Shown here: piece after piece, positions 1-7,599 of the stretch
Layout of the letters: every line of letters begins with the position of its first letter
Numbering within the stretch: the stretch's first letter is position 1
Source of the DNA: a virus
DNA length: 20,118 nucleotides
Strand: one strand, 5' to 3'
Virus record (IMG/VR): IMGVR_UViG_3300037459_000263
Coordinates: 1 to 20,118 of that record
Notes under the pieces: model-generated
What the model saw: the letters and a program-made list of their open reading frames with translations, nothing else
What the model was told of the DNA's origin: nothing
Database searches by the model: none
Made by a program: the position numbers and the translations under genes

Positions 1-1053
1 CCTCTCTTTGTCGCGCCCCGCATTGTTGATCGCCGCCAGGTCGTCGTCGTCCACCGGCGTCATGTCCACTATATCGTCGAGTCCCTTTAGTTCCTCCTCT
101 ATTCCGGCCAGCTGGAGCGCGTCCTCTTCGGTCCTGTAGCCGATGCGCTCCCCGGTCTCGAGGAACTCCGGGTCGAGCTCGCCCTTCTGTATCTTCTCCT
201 TCACCAGGTCTTCGTTGAAGTAGTTCTGGCCAGTCTTGTGGTCCACCCACACCTTGGAGGCCGCCTTGCGGTGCACGTCGGACTGTATCTCTTCGACGAG
301 TCTCACGCGTATCCTGCCCTGGCCGTACCCGGACGGCGCGAGCATGTCGTGCGACGTCGTCCTGGACCATACCAGGGCGTCAGGCGTGAAGTGGCTCGTG
401 CCCTCCAGGCCAGGCATCCTGGTGATACTCTCGTCGTACGTGCTGCCCGGCGACACGTGGTGGAAGACTGGAGTCCCCTCGGCGCTGGCGAAGTCCACGC
501 CGTACATCGGGGCGGCCTTCCTTGCAACGCGGTCCAGGGGTAGGGCACTGCGCGTGGGCGCCTCCAGACCCACCGCCTCCCACGTCTCAGAGACCGGGTT
601 GGACCGGAGGCCGGCTATGTCCGCGTCGCTGTCGTGGATCCTGGTCGCCTGGTCGTCGTACAGCTCCCTGGCGACGTCCACCTTGTACCTGGGCCTGCCG
701 GCCTGTAAGTATCTTCGGACCTCGTCCTTGCTCACCCTCTCGCCCGCCCGCAGGTCTAGGAACTGCTCCAGGCCTCCGGACTGAGCCAGCTCCTCCTTCT
801 TCAGCGGGAACTGCACGCCCTCGCGCCTCAGCATACGTCCCGGCTTCAAGTACTTCCGCCACTGGTCAGCCGGCACCTCGTCGAACGGCGCGTCCGCGAT
901 CAGCTCGTCCAGCGTGGAGAACATGCCAGGCTGCACGGTCTTGCCCCTGTTGTATTTGTCCCACAGCACAGAGGCGGCCTGCTTCAGGCCCGCGACCTTG
1001 CCGCCCGCCTGGAACATCCTGGGCTCAACCAGTTCTGCGAAGTTCACTGACAT
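1..1053 (-). CDS. Large phage virion polyprotein, N-terminal part (runs off the window)
   Basis: An ATG at 1053 opens a frame of 351 codons with no stop before the window edge, so the C-terminus is missing. The start overlaps the stop of the preceding gene by one base (TGATG). No Shine-Dalgarno is visible, so translational coupling is likely. Residues 45-130 (including 'LDELIADAPFDEVPADQW' and 'KKEELAQSGGLEQFLDL') match a module I recognise from very large phage polyproteins. Around residues 195-265 lies a second recurrent module, with HF and W residues before the conserved LVEEIQSD block at residues 252-259. Proteins with these two modules are often very long and sit beside ejection proteins. 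They are treated as structural or injected polyvalent proteins, but the biochemical role of the modules is not known to me. Arg codons here are half AGG. I infer an ejected multidomain protein; enzymatic domains may lie beyond the window. Confidence 0.8.
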   Translation of the reverse strand, partial: MSVNFAELVEPRMFQAGGKVAGLKQAASVLWDKYNRGKTVQPGMFSTLDELIADAPFDEVPADQWRKYLKPGRMLRREGVQFPLKKEELAQSGGLEQFLDLRAGERVSKDEVRRYLQAGRPRYKVDVARELYDDQATRIHDSDADIAGLRSNPVSETWEAVGLEAPTRSALPLDRVARKAAPMYGVDFASAEGTPVFHHVSPGSTYDESITRMPGLEGTSHFTPDALVWSRTTSHDMLAPSGYGQGRIRVRLVEEIQSDVHRKAASKVWVDHKTGQNYFNEDLVKEKIQKGELDPEFLETGERIGYRTEEDALQLAGIEEELKGLDDIVDMTPVDDDDLAAINNAGRDKER

Positions 1054-4013
1054 CACGGCGGCGTCGTTGGCGTCGTGTCCGGCGCCTCGTCCTCACCCAT
1101 CAGGTACGTGCCGAGCGCGCCCAGCACCGCGCCGATTCCTGCCGCCTTGCCGCGGCGTCCTCTGACTGCCTGGTGCGCGAGCCGTCCGGCCTTGCCCAAC
1201 CGTCCGACGCCCGGCCTGGGTCGCGGCCTCGTGCCGCGTCGCTCCTCCAGCTCGGCGTGCTCGCGCAGCCTGGGGATCAGCTCGTCCATCTCTTCTATGT
1301 CGCCGCGGCGGAACACCTCTATCAGCTCGTCCGCCTCGTCCTCGCCCATCTCGGGGCTCGTGTTGAGGAAGTCGACGATGAACCGCAGGTACGAGTCCTG
1401 CCTGGGCGCGATCCTGGAGACCACGGTCGCGGGCATGTCCAGGTCCTGGGCCGCCCTGGCCTCGCGACCCCGCTCGGCGGCTCCGATGCGGCTCTTCTCT
1501 GTGGCCCACAGCCTCATCTCGGCCTCGAGCGCCGCCTGGAACATCCTGAACTCTCGCGGCTTGTCGAAGAACGGCTCCAGCCGCTTCATCATAGCGTCCG
1601 AGCCCACCAGCTTGCGGGCCGCGTCTATGTCGCCCGACGGCCCCTCGACCATCTCCATGATCTTCTGCGTCATGCCTGTGCGGAACGCGTTGCGCTCGGC
1701 GAAGCTCATCTCGCTGGACAGCCGCCTCAGCTCCTCAGGCTGCTGCCTGTGGAAGTCGCGGCCCTCCTGCAGCGCGTCGAGCACTTCCAGGTCGCCGGCG
1801 TACTGCTGCCTGGCCTGCCTGTACTCCTCAGGGGCGATGCTGTCGACCTCGTCCCGGTACTGCTTCCTCAGCTTCCTCAGCTCCCGGCCGTAGTCTGTCG
1901 GCTGGCCGAAATTGTCCACCGCGGCCCCCGTCTGGGCCTGCTGGTCGAATCCACGCTTGACCAGGTCGAGGAATTCGAGATCCAGGCTCCTCACGACCCC
2001 CGTGGCGTCCACGGGACCTATGTCTGTGCCTCTCATCCTGTAGATCTTCATCGCGTACCGTACGGCGTTCTGGCCCTCCTCGGTCTCGTTGAGGATCCTC
2101 GTTAGCAGCTCGGTCTCCCTCAGCCCCCGGCCAGTCTTGTAGGCCGCCTCGTAGAGCGGCGCCGCCCTCTCGTACAGGCGGTCGGTCAACTGGTCCATGG
2201 TGCCGAAGTACTCGTTGGCCTTCAGGCCGCGGTTGACGTGATCCAGCACGCGGCCTGGGGTTCCGGCACGGCGCTCCTGCAGCCCGGTGATGGCCTGCTC
2301 TGCCTCGGCGCCTCCGCTGACCAGCGCCGTCCTCTGCATCGCCCTGGCGTGCCTGTCGACCACGTCGCCGAACTCGGCCGGGACGCCCATGCGCCGCTGC
2401 CGCTTGACCTCCTGCGCCATCTCGACGGGGGTCTGCCCACCGACGGCCTCGCCGCGCTCGATGGCGTCGGCGATCAGCCGCTCGGACTTGGTCAGCGGGT
2501 CCTGCACGCGGCCGGCTATCGCCTCGGCCGTCAGGCCTAAGGCAGCGCCGCCGGTCACGCCCGCACCGAACTCTAACCCCGTCTCGACCTTCTTCATCAA
2601 TTCTATGTCGGAAGGCTCTCGTCCGGTGATTCCCGACGTATCACCAGCCGTGGAGAAAATGTCTCCCATCGTGGGGTCGTCGACCTGTTGCCGCACCTCC
2701 CCGGGTTTGCCGACGACCGGCACGTTGACCACCGTGCCGTCGTCCAGCGTCACCTCCTGCATCACTACGCGGCCGCCCTCTTGGAACTCTGGCGTGCCGC
2801 CGGCGTCCCTGACCTTCTGCCTGGCCTCCTCTATCTGTTCGGGCGTCATGTCGCCCAGGTCCTGCGCGGTGGCCTCCTCATCCCCCTCACCTACCGCTTT
2901 GCCGAGCAGCGAGTCCCAGTCGGCTGAGCCCGGGCCGAAGCTGTCGCCGGTGAAGGCGTACTGCACCTCGTAGGCCGGCACGGCTACCATGCCGTCCGCG
3001 CCCCTGATGGGGCCGAGCGTGCCGTACTCGTCGATGCGCTGCGCCGCGCCCAGCTTGGCCATGTATGCCCGCTTGAGTTGCTCTATGAGAGCCCCAAGCC
3101 TCCTGGAGTTGACCGCCTCGTCCAGCCTCGGGTTGTAGACGCGAGCGATCAGCCGCTCGCCTTCCTTCTCGGTGAACTGGGCGCCCAGGATCGGCCTCAA
3201 CGACCTCTGCACCGTGGACTCGACCAGCTCCCTTATGTCCGCGCCCTCCGGCAAGAAGATGTCCATCAGCGGCTTGCCGATCACCGGCAGGTTCGCCAGC
3301 GTGCCGACCGCCGGCCCTGTGATGAATGGGTTGCCCGACTCCAGCGCCTGCTGCGCGTACATCAGCTCGTTGATCGCCTTCACCGAGTCGGCGGATCCGC
3401 CAGACACGAACGGGATGTACTCCTTCCTGATGAACTCCGTATCCCGCAGCTTCCAGACGTCCTCTATGCGTCCCATGGACGGCGGCATCACCGGCTTGCC
3501 AAGCGCCTTGAACGCCTGCTCCGCCATGCTCCCCTCCATCGTGCGGCGCATCTTGGCCAACTGCATCTCCGCGGAGGTGGTGGCCTGGCCGGACTGGGCC
3601 ATCATCATCTCGAGCTCGTCCATGCCGGTCATGCGCTCGCGCTCGAACTCCGTCTTGCGGCGCAGCGGGTCGCGGAGGTTCTCCGCCACCTTGCCCATCG
3701 TCTCGCCGAACGCGCCCGTCCTGGTCGGCGCGCCGAACGCCGCGGAGGCGGCTAACCACATCTCCGCCGGGTCGACACCCCTGGCGCTCCTGAGGCGCTC
3801 CTGGGCTCGCTTCAGCACCTCCAGTCCGGAGGCCTCGCGCTGACGCACCTGCTCGATGAGCTCCTCTTCTGTGGTCCAGTCTTCCTGGCTGGCCCTCCAG
3901 TCCCCGAGTATGTCCAGGGCCTGCTCCTGCTGCATCTGGGTGCTGTAGTATGGCATAGCGATGGCCTGGGTGAGCGCGCCCACCCCGCCGTCGCCTGTCA
4001 GTCCGTTTGTCAT
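1053..4013 (-). CDS. Internal virion / DNA-ejection protein (986 aa)
   Basis: This long protein, rich in alpha-helix and charged residues, lies in a run of four ejection-type genes. The N-terminal 450 residues include 'LRPILGAQFTEKEGERLI' followed by 'YNPRLDEAVNSRRLGALI', a pattern found in environmental podovirus virion proteins. A low-complexity acidic stretch follows. Residues 565-845 form a helical module ('APLYEAAYKTGR', 'ARQQYAGDLEVLDALQEGRDF', then a block around 'KKLVGSD'-like residues) that recurs in many phage and prophage proteins annotated as DNA transfer or hypothetical. The C-terminus is basic (RRGTRPRPRPG), then has a short hydrophobic stretch (GIGAVLGALGTYLM) and a Thr/Pro tail. 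The ATG at 4013 has a purine-rich AGGAGTAGGAA just upstream. The likely role is an internal capsid protein that enters the cell with the DNA, like P22 gp16/gp20. The role is inferred from module, size and neighbours, not from catalytic residues. Confidence 0.8.
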   Translation of the reverse strand: MTNGLTGDGGVGALTQAIAMPYYSTQMQQEQALDILGDWRASQEDWTTEEELIEQVRQREASGLEVLKRAQERLRSARGVDPAEMWLAASAAFGAPTRTGAFGETMGKVAENLRDPLRRKTEFERERMTGMDELEMMMAQSGQATTSAEMQLAKMRRTMEGSMAEQAFKALGKPVMPPSMGRIEDVWKLRDTEFIRKEYIPFVSGGSADSVKAINELMYAQQALESGNPFITGPAVGTLANLPVIGKPLMDIFLPEGADIRELVESTVQRSLRPILGAQFTEKEGERLIARVYNPRLDEAVNSRRLGALIEQLKRAYMAKLGAAQRIDEYGTLGPIRGADGMVAVPAYEVQYAFTGDSFGPGSADWDSLLGKAVGEGDEEATAQDLGDMTPEQIEEARQKVRDAGGTPEFQEGGRVVMQEVTLDDGTVVNVPVVGKPGEVRQQVDDPTMGDIFSTAGDTSGITGREPSDIELMKKVETGLEFGAGVTGGAALGLTAEAIAGRVQDPLTKSERLIADAIERGEAVGGQTPVEMAQEVKRQRRMGVPAEFGDVVDRHARAMQRTALVSGGAEAEQAITGLQERRAGTPGRVLDHVNRGLKANEYFGTMDQLTDRLYERAAPLYEAAYKTGRGLRETELLTRILNETEEGQNAVRYAMKIYRMRGTDIGPVDATGVVRSLDLEFLDLVKRGFDQQAQTGAAVDNFGQPTDYGRELRKLRKQYRDEVDSIAPEEYRQARQQYAGDLEVLDALQEGRDFHRQQPEELRRLSSEMSFAERNAFRTGMTQKIMEMVEGPSGDIDAARKLVGSDAMMKRLEPFFDKPREFRMFQAALEAEMRLWATEKSRIGAAERGREARAAQDLDMPATVVSRIAPRQDSYLRFIVDFLNTSPEMGEDEADELIEVFRRGDIEEMDELIPRLREHAELEERRGTRPRPRPGVGRLGKAGRLAHQAVRGRRGKAAGIGAVLGALGTYLMGEDEAPDTTPTTPP

Positions 4014-4022
4014 TTCCTACTC

Positions 4023-4976
4023 CTAGCCTCCCATCTGGGAGAGCCCGTAGATGCCCGTGCCGACGGACGCCAACTGCGACAGCGGCGACGGCTGGTATAT
4101 GTCCGCAGGACCGGTCTGCTGGTACTGCGTGTATCTCTCGCTCGGCAGGCCCCTGATGACGCCGCTCATCCAGTCTATGGTCTCGCGTGGGTAGTTCTGC
4201 TGCCTCATGAAGTCCTGATAAGCCAGGTCCATGCTCTGTTGCCCCATGCCGCGCTGCGTCCGGCCGACGGCCTCCATGGCCGCGGCGTCGCCGTAGCCCA
4301 TCCTGGAGGCGAACTCGCCGAGTCTGCCGTACTCCTGGGCGCCCCTGATGCCGAGTTCGCCCTCGAGTCCCGCGGCCTGCAGGTTCCTGGCCGCGTCGGC
4401 GCCGTAGAGCTCGCCGGCCTGGCCGTACGCCTGGCTGAGCGCGCCGAGCTGCGCCTGCTGCAGGTCCGCCGAGATGTCCCTGGCGCCGCGTATCCCCATG
4501 TCCATCATGCGGTCGCTGCCGAAGTGTCCGGCCCGGGTGAACGCGCCCTGCAGCCCTGGGAGGAACTGCTCCTCCATCTGTCGCTGGGACAGTGAGGCCT
4601 GCCGGTCCAGCACGTGCTGGATGTATGGGTCCATGTACTCGCCGACCGCGCTGGGGAATCCCCTGGTCCCGGCGCCGATCTGTTCGCCGGCCTGGGTGAG
4701 CCCGCCGCTGAGCGACTCGCCGGCCTGGCCGAGGTAGGGCTGCCAGGCGCCGATGTTCGCCTTGGTCATGCCGAAGGCCTCCTCCTCTTCCGGGGAGAAT
4801 CCCGCTATGCGCGGTCCTTCGTATGCCTGGTAGGGCTCAGCGCCTATCACGTTGGCGCGGGCTATGAGCCCCTGCGTGTAGTCGGACATCCACTTGGGCA
4901 TGCCCTCGACGGACTGCCCGTACGTCGTGGTGGACGGCGGCGGCTTACCCTCGAAGAGGAAATCTCCTATTGGCAT
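4023..4976 (-). CDS. Internal virion / ejection protein (317 aa)
   Basis: This protein belongs to a recognisable family of phage ejection-type proteins. Its central block has 'MDPYIQHVLDRQASLSQRQM', then 'FLPGLQGAFTRAGHFGSDR', then a helical Ala/Gln/Gly-rich repeat-like region with several AQ, AG and YG pairs. It ends in the family's usual short Gly- and Ser-rich tail (LSQLASVGTGIYGLSQMGG). The role is inferred: packaged in the capsid and released with DNA to help form the channel across the cell envelope. The ATG at 4976 follows directly on the stop codon of the 792-residue gene, with no gap. It has the strongest Shine-Dalgarno of the window (AAGGAGGG about 8-10 bases upstream, inside the previous gene), so this start is well supported. 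The next gene follows after 9 bases. Confidence 0.82.
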   Translation of the reverse strand: MPIGDFLFEGKPPPSTTTYGQSVEGMPKWMSDYTQGLIARANVIGAEPYQAYEGPRIAGFSPEEEEAFGMTKANIGAWQPYLGQAGESLSGGLTQAGEQIGAGTRGFPSAVGEYMDPYIQHVLDRQASLSQRQMEEQFLPGLQGAFTRAGHFGSDRMMDMGIRGARDISADLQQAQLGALSQAYGQAGELYGADAARNLQAAGLEGELGIRGAQEYGRLGEFASRMGYGDAAAMEAVGRTQRGMGQQSMDLAYQDFMRQQNYPRETIDWMSGVIRGLPSERYTQYQQTGPADIYQPSPLSQLASVGTGIYGLSQMGG

Positions 4977-7355
4977 CTAACTACCCTCCTTGAGTTTGCT
5001 TTTTATCATCTTCATCTCTTTCTCTGTCATCTGCGCACCCAACGTTGTCCTGAGGAGTTTCTTCAGACCGGCTCTCGTCAGGCTCTTGAGCTCCCTGTCT
5101 GTCGCCTGCGCGCCCAGCATCTTCTTGAGATCCCGGAGCGCGTCGTTGCTGGCCCTCTTCTTAATCCCCTTGGCCGTGCCGCCTTTGCGCATACCTTGTA
5201 TGACCTTGTCACCGCCGTCCAGCGACCTCAGCTGCGCAGAGATCTCCCTGACGCGCTTCTTGTTGCCAGACGTGATGGCGGTCTCCAGCTTGGTGGCGAG
5301 CCTCTTCAGGTCCTTCATGGCAGACCCGGACCTCACCTCGCCTCCCTCCTTCAGCCCCAACTTCTCCATCTCCTTCTCGCTTCGGCTCTTGTAGCGCTCG
5401 ACCTTGGCGACCATGGCCTCGTCGTCGTCCTTCTTCCCAGGCTTCTTGGGAGGCTCCTTGGGAAGCTTCTTCTTGCCGTACTTTCGCTCCCACATCTTGT
5501 ACCTGGCGGTGCCCCTCTTGTGGGGGTTATCCTTGGGAGGCACGTAGCCGCCCTCCTGCATGTAGCGCGCGGGCTCCTTGGCCTTGTGGCTGAATCCGCC
5601 CTTGGCCAGGTTCTTGCCCTTGTGCTTGCGCAGGTTCTCGCGCATCTTATCGAGCCGCTCCGCGCCGGCGTCCGTGCTGCCGTCGCCCAGCAGCGCGACA
5701 GACTCCGAGTCTATCACGTACTCACCGTCGCTGAGGACCGCCGGTATGTCGTCGCTCCTGCCGCTGCCTGGCCCGCGCACGTGCCCGCCCTCCTGGTACT
5801 TCGCGATGAGTCCGCCGAGCGCCGCTGGGACCGGGTTGCCCTGCTGTCCCACCGGTGGGTACATCATGTTCGTGGCCGGGTCGAAGGTCCAACCCTGCTG
5901 CTGCAGCGCCGCCCTCCTCGCGCCGCCGCCGCCGCGTCCGCCTGGCATTCCCGCCGCACCCATCGGACCCCCGAGCCCTGGCAGAGCCTGGCCCTGGGCT
6001 CCTATGTCCAGCGCCGTGTTGCCGGTGCCCTGGCCCTGCGGCAGCGCGTTGGGGTCGAAGAACTGCGCCTCGCCCTCCTGCTGAGCGCCGGCCTGGCCGT
6101 AGGTGAAGTAGTCTATGTCGGGGGACTGCTGCTGCCTGTCGAACGACAGCTGTGGCAGGCCCTCCTCGAAGCGCGGCGGCAGTGCCCCCGGACCTTCTGC
6201 GGTCTCCCCGCCGGACTTGCTCATCATATAGGCCAGCCCGAGGCCGCCGGCGGCCGTCTTCCACGGGTTCTCCTTCATCCAGTCCACGGCCGTGCCGAAT
6301 ATGTTGCCGGCGCCGCCTCCTGCGGGCTGCTGCGGACCTACCGGAGCCCCAGGAGGAGCCGGGGGACCCATCTGCGCGGAGCCGGGGTCGCCGAACGGGA
6401 TGTCGGCCCGCGTCGGCCCGAAGTCGGCGGCGGTTGGTTGCATGAGGTCGCCTGTCAGGGGATCGACGCCGCCGAAGCCTGTCTCCTGCGCCGCCTGCGC
6501 CGCGAGAGGCTGGCCGAACTCGTCCACAGGCGGCCGCTTGAAGAACTCGCGTCCCGCCCCCGTCAGTTTCTCCTCCATCGCCCGCATGGGGTCGCCCATC
6601 AGCGAGGTCGTCGCCTGGCCGAGCGCGCCCGCGCCGAACTCGCCGCCGGCCAGCTTGGATCCCGTGCCGCCTATGAGCGCGTCGCCGGCTATCCTGGCGG
6701 TCGCGCCCTTCAGTCCCAGCTTCGTGCCGATGCCCTTGCCGACGCCGCCGGCCGTCAGCCCGGAGACGAGGCCAGATATGGCACCCTCCTTGCCGCCGCT
6801 GAGCGCGCCGATGCCGGTGCGGAGCACCGTGTTACCGATCGTCGCCGCCGCCTGGCCGGTAGCGCCGAGCATGCCGCCGAGCGCGGAGCCAAGTCCAGGC
6901 ACGAAGATGTTGAGCGCGATGGGCGCGAGGAAGCTGAAGAGCGGACTCTTGACGATCTTCTTGACCGTCTTCTTGATGCCCTTCCACAGCTTGGAGAGGA
7001 ACCCGTACGACGGGATGCCGTCCGCGCCCATCTCCGGCGGTCCCCACATGGAGGTGATGGCGTCGTACTCGTCCGGCGAGACGTTGAGTAGCATCTCGTC
7101 CTCGCCGGTCGACATGTCCGCGCGTACCTCTGGGGACTGCTGCGCCATGATCTGGCCCAGCCCGCCCTGATCGTAGCTTTGGACGGCGCCGCCCAGGTTG
7201 TACATGCGGATCTGTTTGGTCTTGCCGCCCTTCGGCCCGCCTAGCTCCTCGGCCGCGGTCGTCATGAGCATGTCCAGCGCCCCAGGTATCTGAGCCATGG
7301 CCTGGAGCTGGTCGGTCATGTCCTTGCCGCGTTGGTGTTCTGTTGTCCGTGTCAT
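4977..7355 (-). CDS. Large internal virion protein with membrane-active segment (792 aa)
   Basis: Residues 115-205 carry a basic amphipathic stretch (KLWKGIKKTVKKIVKSP) followed by long Gly/Ala-rich hydrophobic segments, a layout typical of phage proteins that insert into membranes during DNA ejection. Residues 300-520 are Pro-, Gln- and Gly-rich and probably flexible. Around residues 525-560 lies 'SDDIPAVLSDGEYVID' with a following LLGDGSTDAGAERLDKMR, a motif that recurs in tape-measure and internal virion proteins of many phages. The C-terminal 200 residues are very Lys-rich and contain a repeated L-LGAQ-T--E motif ('KKMLGAQATDRELK' and 'RTTLGAQMTEKEMK'). The ATG at 7355 has AGGA about 7 bases upstream. 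An in-frame ATG 12 codons on is less likely, because its AAGGA is only one base away. I infer an ejection protein; the motifs are directly visible. Confidence 0.8.
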   Translation of the reverse strand: MTRTTEHQRGKDMTDQLQAMAQIPGALDMLMTTAAEELGGPKGGKTKQIRMYNLGGAVQSYDQGGLGQIMAQQSPEVRADMSTGEDEMLLNVSPDEYDAITSMWGPPEMGADGIPSYGFLSKLWKGIKKTVKKIVKSPLFSFLAPIALNIFVPGLGSALGGMLGATGQAAATIGNTVLRTGIGALSGGKEGAISGLVSGLTAGGVGKGIGTKLGLKGATARIAGDALIGGTGSKLAGGEFGAGALGQATTSLMGDPMRAMEEKLTGAGREFFKRPPVDEFGQPLAAQAAQETGFGGVDPLTGDLMQPTAADFGPTRADIPFGDPGSAQMGPPAPPGAPVGPQQPAGGGAGNIFGTAVDWMKENPWKTAAGGLGLAYMMSKSGGETAEGPGALPPRFEEGLPQLSFDRQQQSPDIDYFTYGQAGAQQEGEAQFFDPNALPQGQGTGNTALDIGAQGQALPGLGGPMGAAGMPGGRGGGGARRAALQQQGWTFDPATNMMYPPVGQQGNPVPAALGGLIAKYQEGGHVRGPGSGRSDDIPAVLSDGEYVIDSESVALLGDGSTDAGAERLDKMRENLRKHKGKNLAKGGFSHKAKEPARYMQEGGYVPPKDNPHKRGTARYKMWERKYGKKKLPKEPPKKPGKKDDDEAMVAKVERYKSRSEKEMEKLGLKEGGEVRSGSAMKDLKRLATKLETAITSGNKKRVREISAQLRSLDGGDKVIQGMRKGGTAKGIKKRASNDALRDLKKMLGAQATDRELKSLTRAGLKKLLRTTLGAQMTEKEMKMIKSKLKEGS

Positions 7356-7359
7356 AGTC

Positions 7360-7599
7360 TCATCCTAACAAGTCTTGCGTCAAGAAGAATAGGCTGGCCC
7401 ACTCGCGCCAGTCGTCGAAGTCGTACGGCACCGGAGCGTCCCTGCCCACCTCGTCGGGGTCGCCGACCAGGTTCATGGCCCAGTCCTGCCACTTGTCCGG
7501 GTCCCGCAGCTTCTGCATCGTACCAGTCCCAACCTCGAAGAACTGGTTCATGTTGTCTGTCCAGTCGAGGACGTCCATGTAGTACGGATTCAGTATCAT
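7360..7599 (-). CDS. Small conserved phage protein, function unknown (79 aa)
   Basis: This short gene starts at the ATG at 7599, which overlaps the stop of the nozzle gene in an ATGA, and ends four bases before the next start. A much longer open frame covers it but only the last 79 codons are likely to be real; the upstream part lies antiparallel to nothing and out of frame within the nozzle gene. The protein is acidic and has no signal peptide or membrane segment. It shows two similar tryptophan patches, DKWQDWAMNL (residues 36-45) and DDWREWASLF (residues 62-71), suggesting a small internal duplication. Similar small W-rich proteins sit between nozzle and ejection genes in environmental podoviruses. 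A role in the virion or its assembly is inferred from position only. Confidence 0.75.
   Translation of the reverse strand: MILNPYYMDVLDWTDNMNQFFEVGTGTMQKLRDPDKWQDWAMNLVGDPDEVGRDAPVPYDFDDWREWASLFFLTQDLLG

Noticed and set aside
522-2105. Plus-strand open frame of 527 codons
   Set aside because: It is antisense to the 986-residue protein and the polyprotein start. The Pro/Arg-rich low-complexity translation is typical of shadow frames in GC-rich DNA.
2887-3759. Minus-strand open frame of 290 codons
   Set aside because: It is out of frame inside the 986-residue gene, with a low-complexity Gly/Arg-rich translation and no motif.
4614-7091. Plus-strand open frame of 825 codons
   Set aside because: It lies antisense to the 317- and 792-residue ejection genes, has no recognisable domain and reads as a Leu/Arg/Ala-rich mirror of GC-rich codons. 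The minus-strand frame has family motifs and proper ribosome sites.
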